A stretch of 64,000 nucleotides of DNA from Ornithinicoccus hortensis (GCF_006716185.1 NZ_VFOP01000001.1:2604001-2668000); one strand, 5' to 3'; counted from the first letter of the stretch, positions 1 through 8,624 are shown. Notes: a model not told the origin generated them from the sequence alone. A program made the numbers and translations.

Positions 1-1
1 G

Positions 2-84
2 CTGCAGGATTATCGGGTCGCCCGATAATCCTGCGCTTCGTAGGAGAAGCTTCCCGGTCGATAGCGCCACGTTCCGGGGTGAAG
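2..84 (+). repeat. Left arm of 83-base inverted repeat
   Basis: This arm matches the reverse complement of 1188-1270 at 79 of 83 positions by eye. Its outer end holds a perfect 14-base-pair hairpin (4-17 with 21-34, loop TCG). The two arms frame the single gene at 119-1072. No transposase is present, so the pair looks like a non-autonomous mobile unit or a dispersed palindromic repeat. Confidence 0.85.
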
Positions 85-118
85 GTGGGTCGGGCGGCCT
101 TCCAGCGGCCCAGTCTAG

Positions 119-1072
119 TCAGGCGGCGATCGCCATGGCCGCGCGGATGCGCGCGAACAGTTGCTGCGGTCGGTCCAGGTCGGCCCAGGTCACCCGGATG
201 ACGATGTACCCGAGTTCACGCAGGCGGTCCTCGCGCCGTTTCTCGGCCCAGAGGACGGAGGGGTCGCCGGTGTCGTACTTGACCTTGCCGTCGAACTCGA
301 GGGCGATCTTCGTCCCCTTCAGGAGGAAGTCGACCCGGGCAACGAACACCCCGTGCTCGTCGCAGATCCGGACCTGCGGGACCAGTTCGAACCCGGCCAC
401 GGTCAGGCAGACCCGGCAGCGTGACTCGCCGGGGCTCTCGGAGGAACCGTCGGCAAGCTCCAGGGCGGCGCCGACCGCCGAGGAATCGGGCCACCCGGAC
501 ACGACTCGGGCCGCCGCCGCGAGGTCCGCCTCCGTGAAGACTCCGTGGTGCAGGCCGTGGTCGGCCGCGATCACCCCGCTGACCAGACCCCGCACCCGGG
601 TCGTCTGCACGACGGCGACGGCGGGCTCCACCGCCGGGCCGGCCCGGGTGGGCACGGGGACAGCCGGTGTCGGCGCCGCGTCCGCCCCCTCGCGGTCGTC
701 GGGCATGGCCATCCACCACGGGTCGATGACGAAGCTTCCCCGTCGCACCTGGTGCTGGACCGGGCGCTGCAGGTGGACCACGGACGGGTTGATCCGCCAC
801 ACCGGGAAGCCGTGGGCCAGGAGGGCCGACTCGTGGCTCAACGCGGCATCGGGATAGAGCAGCAGGCCCCCCCTGGCCAGTTGCAGGTGGGCCGTCTCCG
901 GCTCCACGGCCTGGTGGGAGCCGAGGACATACAGGCCCCGGGTCAACCGCACGCACTCCCCCGTCTTGCGCAACCGCAGCAGGCTCCGATCATCCAGCCC
1001 CACGGCATACGCCTGCTGGGTTGTGAAGAGCACTTCCCCCTGCTCCTCCAGGAGCCTCAATGCCTCATTCAT
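119..1072 (-). CDS. AbiEi-type antitoxin domain plus DUF559 endonuclease-like protein
   Basis: The 317-residue product has an N-terminal winged-helix region (about residues 1-50, with a TTQQAYAVGLDDRSLLRL-type helix pair) as in AbiEi antitoxins. Its C-terminus is a DUF559/Vsr-like nuclease fold (about 245-315) with the pattern VDFLLKG...LEFDGKVKY...KRREDRLRELGYIVIRV, which keeps the acidic and lysine positions typical of the family. Such proteins are common, multi-copy and poorly understood in actinobacteria. AbiEi normally pairs with an AbiEii nucleotidyltransferase toxin, and none is encoded next door, so a simple toxin-antitoxin role is not supported. The gene is alone on its strand and is flanked by 83-base inverted repeats. 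Function: unknown, possibly DNA cleavage or autoregulation. Confidence 0.75.
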   Translation of the reverse strand: MNEALRLLEEQGEVLFTTQQAYAVGLDDRSLLRLRKTGECVRLTRGLYVLGSHQAVEPETAHLQLARGGLLLYPDAALSHESALLAHGFPVWRINPSVVHLQRPVQHQVRRGSFVIDPWWMAMPDDREGADAAPTPAVPVPTRAGPAVEPAVAVVQTTRVRGLVSGVIAADHGLHHGVFTEADLAAAARVVSGWPDSSAVGAALELADGSSESPGESRCRVCLTVAGFELVPQVRICDEHGVFVARVDFLLKGTKIALEFDGKVKYDTGDPSVLWAEKRREDRLRELGYIVIRVTWADLDRPQQLFARIRAAMAIAA

Positions 1073-1187
1073 GCTCCTACGCTGGCACCGACGCCTGGCC
1101 CGTGGGCGGCCTCCGACGGATCTGTGGATAACCCGATGGGCGGCCGGCCACGAGCCAAGAGCGGCCCGCAGGGCGGCGTCGGCCTCG

Positions 1188-1270
1188 CTTCACCCCGGAA
1201 CCTGGCGCTATCGACCGGGAAGCTTCTCCTACGAAGCGCAGGATTCTCGGGTAACCCGATAATCCTGCAG
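1188..1270 (-). repeat. Right arm of 83-base inverted repeat
   Basis: This is the reverse complement of 2-84 with four mismatches. Two of them fall in the hairpin loop, one in the hairpin stem (so the 14-base-pair stem here has one mispair) and one near the inner end. It lies between the start of the 119-1072 gene and the next rightward gene at 1322, so any promoter of the AbiEi/DUF559-type gene is inside or next to it. Confidence 0.85.
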
Positions 1271-1321
1271 GGGGCAACCCAGGGCGGAAGAAGGCGGGGG
1301 GGTGCGGTGGTTGACGCAACC

Positions 1322-1768
1322 ATGACGCACACCGACGAGTACATCCAACCGGCCCAGGGCTGGGTCAAGAAGCAGCTGGAGGCCATCGACGCGGCGGGGA
1401 CGACGGACGCCGCGCAGGTGCACGACCGCGCGGTGGTCGTGGTGACGATGCGGGGGGCCAGGAGCGGCAGGTTGCGCAGGGTGCCGCTGATGCGGGTGGA
1501 GCACGGGGGCACCTACGCGGCCGTGGCGAGCAAGGGCGGCAGCCCGGAGGACCCGGTATGGGTGCACAACCTGCGGGCGCACCCCGACGTGGCGGTGCAG
1601 GACGGGACGGAGCACCACGCGGGGCTGCGGGCCCGCCTGGCCGAGGGGCCGGAGCGCGAGGAGTGGTGGGAGCGGTCGGTGGCCGCCTTCCCGCCCTACG
1701 CGGAGTACCAGGAGAAGACGGACCGGCAGATCCCGGTCTACCTGTTGGAGCCGGTCAAGCCCGCCTGA
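1322..1768 (+). CDS. DUF385/Ddn-family (F420-dependent nitroreductase-like) protein
   Basis: The 148-residue protein has the small split-barrel pattern of the deazaflavin (F420)-dependent Ddn/DUF385 family. The core contains GARSGRLRRVPLMRV, then a tyrosine/alanine strand, then GGSPEDPVWVHNLRAHPDV, a hallmark stretch of the family in which the basic and aromatic residues lie near the F420 pocket. The family includes quinone and nitroimidazole reductases, and the substrate here cannot be inferred. I start at the ATG before THTDEYIQPAQGW because homology-like sequence begins there; the open frame continues upstream through the inverted repeat without coding character. It is a single gene, convergent with the nitroreductase and separated from it by a strong hairpin. 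Confidence 0.75.
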   Translation: MTHTDEYIQPAQGWVKKQLEAIDAAGTTDAAQVHDRAVVVVTMRGARSGRLRRVPLMRVEHGGTYAAVASKGGSPEDPVWVHNLRAHPDVAVQDGTEHHAGLRARLAEGPEREEWWERSVAAFPPYAEYQEKTDRQIPVYLLEPVKPA

Positions 1769-1801
1769 CGCCGGGACGGCGAAGACGACGAGAGCGACGA
1801 A

Positions 1802-1834
1802 GTGGGGCCCCGGTCGACCCGGGGCCCCACCTTT
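1802..1834. terminator. Hairpin terminator between convergent genes
   Basis: A 12-base-pair GC-rich stem (1802-1813 with 1819-1830, five-base loop) is followed by CTTTT on the rightward strand. It lies between the convergent DUF385 and nitroreductase genes. Confidence 0.8.
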
Positions 1835-1846
1835 TGCGTCGCAGGG

Positions 1847-2467
1847 TCAGAGTGCGGTGACGACCTCGTCGAAGTCCAGCCGCGGCAGCCGCTGCATCCA
1901 GGCACCCTCGCCAGGGTGGCCCAGGTTCACCACGACCAGCACCTCGTGGTCGCCGTCGGGGAAGAACTCGGCGCTCACCGCGTCGACGTCGAACCCGGTC
2001 ATCGGCCCGGCCGCCAGGCCCGCGGCACGGGCGCCGAGGATGAAGTAGCCCACCTGCAGGCTGCTGTTCAGCCGCGCGGTGCGCTGCCGGGCTGCCGCGT
2101 TGTCCTCGAACATGTCCTTCAGTCCCGTGGCGTGCGGGAAGGTCCGGGGCAGCTCCTCGTGGAAGGAGGTGTCGGCGGCCAGCAGGACGGTCATCGGGGC
2201 GGTCTCGGTCTTGGCCCGGTTGCCCTCACCCATGAGCGGCAGGAGCCGGGCGCGCGACTCGGCGCTCTCCAGCAGCACCATCCGCAGCGGCTGGGCGTTC
2301 ATGGCGGTCGGGGCCCACTTGATGAGGTCGTAGATGGCCTGCACCTGGGCGCGGCTCACCGGCTCATCGGTGAACGTGTTGGCGGTGCGCGCCTCGCGGA
2401 AGAGCAGGTCCTGGGCCTCCGGGTCGAGGGTCAGCAGGTCCGGGGTCTCGGGTGCGTATGCAGTCAC
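1847..2467 (-). CDS. Nitroreductase family protein (RutE/HadB-like)
   Basis: The 206-residue product fits the FMN-dependent nitroreductase superfamily, subgroup of malonic-semialdehyde reductase RutE and HadB-like proteins. Visible family features are the early FTDEPVSRAQVQAIYDLIKWAPTA-type segment that carries the FMN phosphate-binding arginine region, the NAQPLR motif, and a late GARAAGLAAGPMTGFD stretch followed by a C-terminal NLGHPGEG motif. The reading frame is open further upstream, but coding similarity begins at a GTG just before TAYAPETPDLL, preceded by AAGGA. No pyrimidine-degradation genes are nearby, so the physiological substrate is unknown. It is divergent from the lgt operon, with about 90 bases between them. 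Confidence 0.8.
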   Translation of the reverse strand: MTAYAPETPDLLTLDPEAQDLLFREARTANTFTDEPVSRAQVQAIYDLIKWAPTAMNAQPLRMVLLESAESRARLLPLMGEGNRAKTETAPMTVLLAADTSFHEELPRTFPHATGLKDMFEDNAAARQRTARLNSSLQVGYFILGARAAGLAAGPMTGFDVDAVSAEFFPDGDHEVLVVVNLGHPGEGAWMQRLPRLDFDEVVTAL

Positions 2468-2558
2468 GTTCCTTGAACGCTCAACCACATCGTGGGGATT
2501 CCGGGCCGGCGCTGTGGCGCCCCTCACACCTGCGCCCCGGGCGGCTAGGTTGTGGCTC

Positions 2559-3362
2559 ATGTATCCCACGCTCGGCGATCTCCTGGGGACGGACCTCCCG
2601 GTCCCGACGCACGAGTTCTTCGTCGGGTTGGGGGTGCTGTGCGCGCTCGCGATCTTCGTGGTCCAGGCCCGGCACACCGGCCAGACCGACGAACGGCTGC
2701 TGTATGTCGTCACCGGGGCCCTCTTCGGCGGCGCGGTGTTCATGCGGTTGGGCACCTGGCTGCAGGACGCGGACCTGCGGACCAACGCGACCCTGGTGGA
2801 GCAGTGGCTCTACGGCAACCGCAGCATTCTGGGCGGGCTGGTCGGTGCCTGGCTGGGGGTCCACGTCGCCAAGCGGCTCTGCGGCTACCGGCTGCGGACC
2901 GGCGACCTGTTCGCCCCGGCGGTCGCGCTCGGGATGGCCGTCGGGCGGTGGGGGTGCCTGCTCACCGAGCTCCCGGGCACCCCGAACTCCCTCGGCTTCG
3001 GCCCGGTCCTGGACGAGGCGACCGCGCAGCGGCTGGGCGCGCCCGCAGGGGTCGCGCTGCACCCGTCCTTCGGCTACGAGATCGCCTTCCACCTGATCGC
3101 CTTCGTGGTGCTCTGGTCGGTCCTGCGCGACCGGCTGCCACCCGGGGAGTCGTTCGTCCTCTACGTCGCCGGCTACGCGGTCTTCCGGTTCCTCGTGGAG
3201 TTCGTCCGCGGCAACGAGGTGGCCTGGTGGGGGCTGACCCGGCCGCAACTGTTCCTGGCCCTGACCATCCCGCTGCTGCTGGCCCGCGTCGTGTGGCAGG
3301 CTCGCCGCGGCACCTACGTCCTGAGCCCGCGCCGCCGCGAGGTGGCCCACAGCACCCGATAG
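2559..3362 (+). CDS. lgt: Prolipoprotein diacylglyceryl transferase-like membrane protein
   Basis: The 267-residue integral membrane protein has about seven hydrophobic segments and Lgt-family landmarks: a GNRSILGGLVGAWLG segment, a GRWGCLLTELPGTPN segment at the place of the Lgt signature (usually GR.GNF.N.E), HPSFGYEIAF, and a C-terminal FRFLVEFVRGNE stretch with the conserved arginine. Lgt moves diacylglycerol from phosphatidylglycerol to the lipobox cysteine of prolipoproteins. The signature is divergent, so this may be a paralogue acting on another acceptor. It starts at ATG 2559 and is followed, after a GATAGGAG ribosome site that contains its own stop, by a radical SAM gene, so the two are co-translated. 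The pairing suggests lipid chemistry. Confidence 0.72.
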   Translation: MYPTLGDLLGTDLPVPTHEFFVGLGVLCALAIFVVQARHTGQTDERLLYVVTGALFGGAVFMRLGTWLQDADLRTNATLVEQWLYGNRSILGGLVGAWLGVHVAKRLCGYRLRTGDLFAPAVALGMAVGRWGCLLTELPGTPNSLGFGPVLDEATAQRLGAPAGVALHPSFGYEIAFHLIAFVVLWSVLRDRLPPGESFVLYVAGYAVFRFLVEFVRGNEVAWWGLTRPQLFLALTIPLLLARVVWQARRGTYVLSPRRREVAHSTR

Positions 3363-3370
3363 GAGTCCTG

Positions 3371-4972
3371 GTGAAGCCCACGATCGGCCCCGGCGTGAAG
3401 CTGCGCGACTTCCGTGTCCACCGCTACGTCAACGCCTTCTGCCCGCACTGCCACGAGGAGGCGCCCGACCGCCCCCTGGAGGAGGTGCGGCGCCTGTCCG
3501 GCTGGCTGGCCGAGCGGGACGGCAGGGTCTTCCTGGAGCGGGGCTGTCCGGACCACGGGTTCGTGCGGACGCTGTATGACGAGTCCGCGGAGATCCTGCG
3601 CTACCTCGAGCAGTGGACGGCCCCGACCAAGGAGCACACCGCCGACCTGAGCGGCAACTTCAAACCGGTCCCCTCGGCATACCTCGACGGCCTGCCCCAG
3701 ATGCAGACCCAGCACACCTGCATCCTGCTGGAGGACATCACCGACCACTGCAACCTGCGTTGCCCCACCTGTTTCGCCGACTCCGCGCCGCAGCTGATGG
3801 CGACCGCGCCGCTGGAGGAGATCCTCGCCTCGATCGACACCCGGCTGTCCCGCGAGCACGACCGGCTCGACGTGCTGATGCTCTCCGGCGGAGAGCCCAC
3901 CCTGCACCCACAGTTCACCGAGCTCATCGAGGCGGCGGTGGCCCGCCCGATCGTGCGGATCCTGGTCAACAGCAACGGGCTGCGGATCGCGCAGGACGAC
4001 GAGCTGCTCGCGCTGCTGGTCAAGCACCGGGAGCGGGTCGAGGTCTACCTGCAGTTCGACGGCCTCACCGCCAAGGCGTCCAAGCACCACCGGGCGGCCG
4101 ACCTGCGGCGCTTCAAGGAGCGGGCGATCGAGCGGCTGTCCGGCGCGGGGATCTTCACCACGCTCACGATGACCGCGGCCCTGGGCGTCAACGACGAGGA
4201 GATCGGGGACGTCCTCGACCTGGGCCTGCGCACCCCCTACGTCGGGGGCGTCACCATCCAGCCGGTCTTCGGCTCCGGCCGGTCCGCGGGTGTGGACCCG
4301 ATGGACCGTCTCACGCACACCGGGGTGCTGGCCCGGCTCGGCCCGCAGACCGAAGGCCGGGTCACCTGGCGCGACCTCACCGCGCTCCCCTGCTCCCACC
4401 CGCACTGCTGCTCGGTGGGCTACCTGCTGCGGGACGACGGCGGGCAGTGGAGGTCCCTGGTGGAGCTGATCGGCCACGAGCGGCTCAAGGAGTTCCTCGA
4501 CCTGGAGCCGGACATGCTGGCCAACCGGATCGCCGACCAGGCGCTCCCGGCAGAGCTGAAGAAGGTGGTCAAGGACTCCATCCTGGACCTGCTCAGCGAG
4601 CAGTCCTCGCTGTCCCACCCCGATATCGGCAGCATCTGGCGGGACATCTGCACGAACTGCGACATCGGGATCGGGACGCTCACCCAGCTGGCCTCGTCCT
4701 CGCTGCCGGGCGGCCAGAAGCGGCTGCGGGCGATGCTCGGCGAGCGCGTGCTCCGGGTCACCGTCAAGCCGTTCATGGACATCAACACGATGATCGAGGA
4801 GCGGCTCACCCAGTGCTGCGTGCACGTGGCCACCGTCCACGAGGACAGCTCCCACCAGTGCGCACCGTTCTGCGCGGTGCAGGCGTGGGCGCCGCTCGCC
4901 CGCACCCGGATCTCCACCGCTACCGGTATGCCGGATGGCCGGGAGAACCTGCTCGGGGCTGGGGCGCCGTGA
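3371..4972 (+). CDS. Radical SAM enzyme, MJ0619/tetraether-synthase-like
   Basis: The 533-residue protein has a CNLRCPTC cluster (Cys127, Cys131, Cys134) that would bind the radical SAM [4Fe-4S] cluster, followed by MLSGGEPTLHP. The N-terminus carries a CPHC motif (Cys24, Cys27) and a second Cys/His stretch (RGCPDHGFV), and the C-terminal half has further cysteine groups (CSHPHCCSVGY, DICTNCDIG, the CC near TQCCVHVA, HQCAPFC). This layout of radical SAM core plus extra N- and C-terminal metal sites matches my recollection of the MJ0619/Tes class, whose archaeal member joins lipid tails, and of related C-methylases. Its position directly behind an Lgt-like gene supports a lipid or lipoprotein substrate, but the exact reaction is inference. 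It starts at GTG 3371 and overlaps the next gene by GTGA. Confidence 0.72.
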   Translation: MKPTIGPGVKLRDFRVHRYVNAFCPHCHEEAPDRPLEEVRRLSGWLAERDGRVFLERGCPDHGFVRTLYDESAEILRYLEQWTAPTKEHTADLSGNFKPVPSAYLDGLPQMQTQHTCILLEDITDHCNLRCPTCFADSAPQLMATAPLEEILASIDTRLSREHDRLDVLMLSGGEPTLHPQFTELIEAAVARPIVRILVNSNGLRIAQDDELLALLVKHRERVEVYLQFDGLTAKASKHHRAADLRRFKERAIERLSGAGIFTTLTMTAALGVNDEEIGDVLDLGLRTPYVGGVTIQPVFGSGRSAGVDPMDRLTHTGVLARLGPQTEGRVTWRDLTALPCSHPHCCSVGYLLRDDGGQWRSLVELIGHERLKEFLDLEPDMLANRIADQALPAELKKVVKDSILDLLSEQSSLSHPDIGSIWRDICTNCDIGIGTLTQLASSSLPGGQKRLRAMLGERVLRVTVKPFMDINTMIEERLTQCCVHVATVHEDSSHQCAPFCAVQAWAPLARTRISTATGMPDGRENLLGAGAP

Positions 4973-5283
4973 CCGGGGAGCGACCGGCGGTGACGCCGGG
5001 GATCCCGGGTACTCCGGCCGCCCGGCCGGAGGAAGCGACCGCGCCGTTCGACCCGCTGCGGCTGTGCATCTTTGCCACGGTGGCGCTGCTCGGCTGGTTG
5101 GCGGGGCCGTTCGCCCTCGCCTTCTTCGCCGTCCTGGGCTTCACCGGCTACTGGAAGGCGCGCCGCGCGGGTCTCACCCGTTCCGACTGCCTGCTCCGGG
5201 ACACCCGGTTGGTGCTGGCATACCTCGGCGCGCTGGTCGTCCTGGCCGGCGTCGGGGTCTGGCTGCACCTCTGGTGGTGGTGA
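4969..5283 (+). CDS. Small membrane protein of the lgt/radical SAM operon
   Basis: This is a 104-residue protein with a proline-rich cytosolic N-terminus (about 1-35) and two predicted transmembrane helices, around residues 37-60 and 80-102, ending in tryptophans. The GTG start overlaps the TGA of the radical SAM gene, so translation is coupled. I do not recognise a family. Its conservation next to lgt and radical SAM homologues in other genomes would decide whether it is a partner subunit. A membrane anchor or assembly role is only a guess. Confidence 0.65.
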   Translation: MTGERPAVTPGIPGTPAARPEEATAPFDPLRLCIFATVALLGWLAGPFALAFFAVLGFTGYWKARRAGLTRSDCLLRDTRLVLAYLGALVVLAGVGVWLHLWWW

Positions 5284-5287
5284 GGGG

Positions 5288-5599
5288 ATGACGCCTGATC
5301 GGACCCCTTCGGGCGGCGAGCCGCCCCGACCGGTCAACGGGTTCCTGGTGGCCCTCGGGGTCGTGGCCGGCGTCCTGCTGTCGTGGATGCTCACCTTCAC
5401 CCTCCTGAACTCCTCGGCGATGGCTGAGGGTCCGGCCCTGACCATGTCGCTCGGGGTGCCGGCGCTGCTTGCCGTCATCGGCCTGCTCGTCCCGGCGGTG
5501 CGCCAGTTCAGCGCGGGACTCCTGCTCGGGGTGTGCATCGGCGCTATCGTCGGTGCTGGCGTGTGCGGGCTGCTCTTCCTGCAGCTCATGCGGATGTAG
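5288..5599 (+). CDS. Small three-helix membrane protein
   Basis: The 103-residue protein has a short proline-rich N-terminus and about three hydrophobic segments (roughly residues 18-40, 50-66 and 72-98). It starts at ATG 5288, four bases after the preceding stop, with a GAGGGG ribosome site. No catalytic motif is visible. It continues the operon that begins with lgt. Function unknown. Confidence 0.6.
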   Translation: MTPDRTPSGGEPPRPVNGFLVALGVVAGVLLSWMLTFTLLNSSAMAEGPALTMSLGVPALLAVIGLLVPAVRQFSAGLLLGVCIGAIVGAGVCGLLFLQLMRM

Positions 5600-5611
5600 A
5601 CGGGAGGACCA

Positions 5612-6106
5612 ATGGCCGGCAACGACTCGCAGGACCAGGGCGACCAGCCCACCGATCCGTATGCCCCGCCGCCCCCGGGCGGATCCCAGCCCTACGGCCA
5701 ACAGCAGCCCCAGTACGGCCAGCAGCCGCCCTACGGACAGCAGCCGGGCTACGGCCAGCAGCCGCCCTACGGGCAGCAGTCCCCCTACGGCCAGAACCCC
5801 TATGCGCCGGGCTCCTACGGGACGCCCTACCAACCCCCGCCGAAGCGGTCGTCGATGCCGATCTGGATCGGTGCCCTGCTCGGGGTGGTCCTGGCGGTGC
5901 TGCTGACCGTGGCCTCCTACGGGCTGGGTGACTTCGGCCCGGTCGTGGTCCTGGCGGGCCTCATCGCGGTGGTCGCCCTGGCGGTCATCCCGGTCACCCG
6001 GCGGTGGGGCATCGGCCTGATCGTTGGCCTGTTGCTCTCCGTCCCGCTGGCGCTCATCGTGGGAGCCGGCATGTGCGTCTACCTCATCGCCAACTACCAG
6101 GCCTGA
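5612..6106 (+). CDS. Membrane protein with Tyr-Gly-Gln-Gln-Pro repeat tail
   Basis: The 164-residue protein begins with about 85 low-complexity residues rich in Tyr, Gly, Gln and Pro, built on repeats of PYGQQ/GYGQQ, followed by three hydrophobic segments (about 88-110, 113-131 and 136-160). Repeats of this kind are common in actinobacterial membrane proteins that interact with the cell-envelope or division machinery, and they are intrinsically disordered. It is the last gene of the lgt operon, starting 12 bases after its neighbour with a GGGAGGA ribosome site. The specific function is unknown. Confidence 0.65.
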   Translation: MAGNDSQDQGDQPTDPYAPPPPGGSQPYGQQQPQYGQQPPYGQQPGYGQQPPYGQQSPYGQNPYAPGSYGTPYQPPPKRSSMPIWIGALLGVVLAVLLTVASYGLGDFGPVVVLAGLIAVVALAVIPVTRRWGIGLIVGLLLSVPLALIVGAGMCVYLIANYQA

Positions 6107-6121
6107 GCCGGGTCCGGCGGA

Positions 6122-6604
6122 TCAGCGACCGGCCGGCAGGCGCACCCGGCGCGGCTCCTCGACCCGGGCGCCGAGGGAGTCCAGCGTCGCCGCCGGCACC
6201 CGGATCCCCTCGACCAGCTCCAGTCCCGGCGTCCCCGCGGCCACGGCCACGCCCTCGTCGCTGCGCAACCACCGGGTCGCGGTCTGGAGGAGTGCGTGGG
6301 TGGCGCGTTCGACTGGGCCGGACGGGACGGCATACAGCAGCACCACGCGGGCCCACTGCGGGCCCAGCAGGTCGGCCGGCAGGGGCGCGGGCAGCTGCAC
6401 CATGACCACGCCGGCGTGCGTCCCGTCGTGCTCGGCGACCCAGGTGGGCAGGGTGGCCCGCTGACGGCCCCAGGCCGAGGCGAACCGGTCCAGGTGACCC
6501 GGTGGCGCGGTCCGTCCGGCGGCCCGCAGCGACTGGACGTGCAGGGCGGCCGCGAGGAGTCCCTCCTCCGGTCGCAACTGCCGCACCCGCACGTCGCTCA
6601 CCAT
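6122..6604 (-). CDS. GNAT-family N-acetyltransferase
   Basis: The 160-residue protein has a GNAT-type layout: an N-terminal VRVRQLRPEE strand, a central WVAEHDGTHAGVVMVQL pair of strands, a RVVLLYAVPSGPVERATHALLQTATRWLRS segment in the place of the acetyl-CoA-binding loop and helix, and a C-terminal strand. The loop (P-S-G-P-V-E-R) is a weak match to the usual Q/RxxGxG/A, so acetyl-CoA binding should be treated as probable rather than certain. It lies 34 bases downstream of thrS on the same strand and is probably co-transcribed with it. The substrate is unknown. Confidence 0.65.
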   Translation of the reverse strand: MVSDVRVRQLRPEEGLLAAALHVQSLRAAGRTAPPGHLDRFASAWGRQRATLPTWVAEHDGTHAGVVMVQLPAPLPADLLGPQWARVVLLYAVPSGPVERATHALLQTATRWLRSDEGVAVAAGTPGLELVEGIRVPAATLDSLGARVEEPRRVRLPAGR

Positions 6605-6638
6605 CGAGTCGCCCGTCGTCCCCTCGGCCCGTCCGGCC

Positions 6639-8624
6639 TCAGACCTGGATCCGGTCCCGGACCGCGGCGACGATCTCGGCGACCGCCTCGTCCACGGGGA
6701 CGCCGTTCTTCTGCGACCCGTCGCGGTAGCGGAAGGAGACCGCGCCCGCCGACCTATCGTCCTCGCCGGCGATCAGCATGAACGGCACCTTGGCCTTCTG
6801 CGCGGTCCGGATCTTCTTGGGGAACCGGTCGTCGGAGGTGTCCACCTCGACCCGGATCCCCTGCGCGCGCAGCTTCCCAGCGACCTCCTGCAGGTAGTCC
6901 TCGAACGGCTCCGCGACAGGGATCGCGACCACCTGCACCGGCGACAGCCAGGGCGGGAAGGCGCCGGCGTAGTGCTCGACCAGCACGCCGATGAACCGCT
7001 CGATCGAGCCGAACTTGGCCGAGTGGATCATCACCGGCCGCTGCCGGGTGCCGTCCGCCGCCTGGTACTCCAGCTCGAAGCCCTCGGGCTGGTTGAAGTC
7101 GTACTGGATCGTCGACATCTGCCAGGTCCGGCCGATCGCGTCGCGGGCCTGCACCGAGATCTTCGGGCCGTAGAAGGCCGCGCCGCCCGGGTCCGGCACC
7201 AGCTCCAAGCCGGTCTCCCCCGCGACCTCCTCCAGGACCGCGATGGCCTGCTCCCACTGCTCGGGGGTGCCCTGGAACTTGTCCTTCTTCTCCCCCTCCA
7301 TGTCCGGGGTCGACAGCTCCAGGTAGTAGTCGTCCAGCCCGAAGTCGCGCAGCAGCCCGAGGATGAAGGTCAGCAGGTGGCGGATCTCGTCGGGGGCCTG
7401 CTCGGCGGTGACGTAGGAGTGGGAGTCGTCCTGCGTCATCCCCCGGACCCGGGTCAGCCCGTGCACCACCCCGGACTTCTCGTAGCGGTAGACCGAGCCG
7501 AACTCGAACAGCCGCATCGGCAACTCGCGGTAGGACCGCCCGCGCGACCTGAAGATCAGGTTGTGCATCGGGCAGTTCATCGCCTTGAGGTAGTAGTTGC
7601 CGCCCTCCAGCTCCATCGGCGGGAACATCGTGTCCGCGTAGTACGGCAGGTGCCCGGAGGTGTGGAACAGGCTCTCCTTGGAGATGTGCGGTGTGCCGAC
7701 GTAGTCGAAGCCCTCCTCGATGTGCCGCCGGCGCACGTAGTCCTCCATCTCCCGCTTCAGCACCCCGCCCTTGGGGTGGAAGACGGGCAGGCCGGAGCCG
7801 AGCTCGTCGGGGAAGGAGAACAGGTCGAGCTCTGCGCCCAGTTTGCGGTGGTCGCGCCGCTCGGCCTCGGCGAGCCGGTCCAGGTATGCCGTGAGGTCGG
7901 GTTTGGTGGGCCAGGCCGTCCCGTAGATCCGCTGCAGCTGGGGGTTCTTCTCGCTGCCGCGCCAGTAGGCCGCGGCGCTGCGCATCACCTTGAAGGCGTT
8001 GCCGATGAGCTTGGTGTTGGGCAGGTGGGGTCCCCGACAGAGGTCGCCCCAGACGACCTCACCGGTGCGGTCCACGTTGTCGTAGATGGTCAGCTGGGCG
8101 CCGCCGACCTCCACGGAGGCGCCCTCGGCGGCGTCCTCCGCGGCGCCGCCCTTCAGGCCGATCAGCTCCAGCTTGTAGGGCTCGGCGGCGAGCTCCTCGC
8201 GGGCCGCGTCGTCCTCGACCTCCCGGCGTGCGAAGGTCTGCCCGGAGTTGATGATCTTCTGCATCACCTTCTCGAGCTTCTTCAGGTCCTCGGGGGTGAA
8301 CGGCTCGGCCACGTCGAAGTCGTAGTAGAAGCCGTCGCGGATTGGCGGGCCGATGCCCAGCTTGGCGTCCGGGTTGACCTGCTGGACGGCCTGGGCCAGC
8401 ACGTGGGCGCAGGAGTGCCGCAGCACGTCCAGCCCGTCCGGGGAGTCGATGGTCACCGGCTCCACGGTCTCTCCCCCGCTGAGCACGTGCACCAGGTCGC
8501 GCAGCTCCCCGTCGACACGGGCGACCACGACCGAGCGGTCGCCGTCGAACAGGTCACCGGCCGTGGTGCCCGGGTCCACCGATCGCTCGTCTCCGGCGAC
8601 GGTCACGGTGATCTGGGCGGACAC
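6639..8624 (-). CDS. thrS: Threonyl-tRNA synthetase
   Basis: The 661-residue class II synthetase charges tRNA-Thr with threonine. Domains in order: an N-terminal TGS domain (about 1-65), the editing domain with the [11 protein letters not shown] motif (the HxxxH zinc-type site), the catalytic core with KAMNCPMHN and the motif 2 region ([18 protein letters not shown]), motif 3 with [17 protein letters not shown], and the C-terminal anticodon-binding domain. The length is standard. I choose the GTG at 8624, preceded by AAGGAG, rather than the much longer open frame that runs back through the neighbouring gene. No T-box leader is visible in the 47 bases upstream. Confidence 0.97.
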   Translation of the reverse strand: MSAQITVTVAGDERSVDPGTTAGDLFDGDRSVVVARVDGELRDLVHVLSGGETVEPVTIDSPDGLDVLRHSCAHVLAQAVQQVNPDAKLGIGPPIRDGFYYDFDVAEPFTPEDLKKLEKVMQKIINSGQTFARREVEDDAAREELAAEPYKLELIGLKGGAAEDAAEGASVEVGGAQLTIYDNVDRTGEVVWGDLCRGPHLPNTKLIGNAFKVMRSAAAYWRGSEKNPQLQRIYGTAWPTKPDLTAYLDRLAEAERRDHRKLGAELDLFSFPDELGSGLPVFHPKGGVLKREMEDYVRRRHIEEGFDYVGTPHISKESLFHTSGHLPYYADTMFPPMELEGGNYYLKAMNCPMHNLIFRSRGRSYRELPMRLFEFGSVYRYEKSGVVHGLTRVRGMTQDDSHSYVTAEQAPDEIRHLLTFILGLLRDFGLDDYYLELSTPDMEGEKKDKFQGTPEQWEQAIAVLEEVAGETGLELVPDPGGAAFYGPKISVQARDAIGRTWQMSTIQYDFNQPEGFELEYQAADGTRQRPVMIHSAKFGSIERFIGVLVEHYAGAFPPWLSPVQVVAIPVAEPFEDYLQEVAGKLRAQGIRVEVDTSDDRFPKKIRTAQKAKVPFMLIAGEDDRSAGAVSFRYRDGSQKNGVPVDEAVAEIVAAVRDRIQV

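Larger units (their letters stand above)
2..1270. mobile_element. Putative inverted-repeat-flanked single-gene unit
   Basis: The AbiEi/DUF559-type gene sits alone between two near-identical 83-base inverted repeats, leaving only 34 bases between its stop codon and the left arm and about 115 bases between its start and the right arm. The symmetry resembles the ends of a non-autonomous transposable unit. I cannot see a target-site duplication because the left end lies at the window edge. The unit boundaries and its mobility are inference. Confidence 0.35.

Noticed and set aside
4-34. Hairpin at the left edge as a simple terminator
   Set aside because: It is part of an 83-base unit repeated in inverse orientation at 1188-1270, so a repeat element explains it better; it also lacks a U-run.
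5680-5800. Tandem repeats around 5.7 kb as a CRISPR or DNA repeat array
   Set aside because: They encode Tyr-Gly-Gln-Gln-Pro protein repeats in frame, with no spacer structure.
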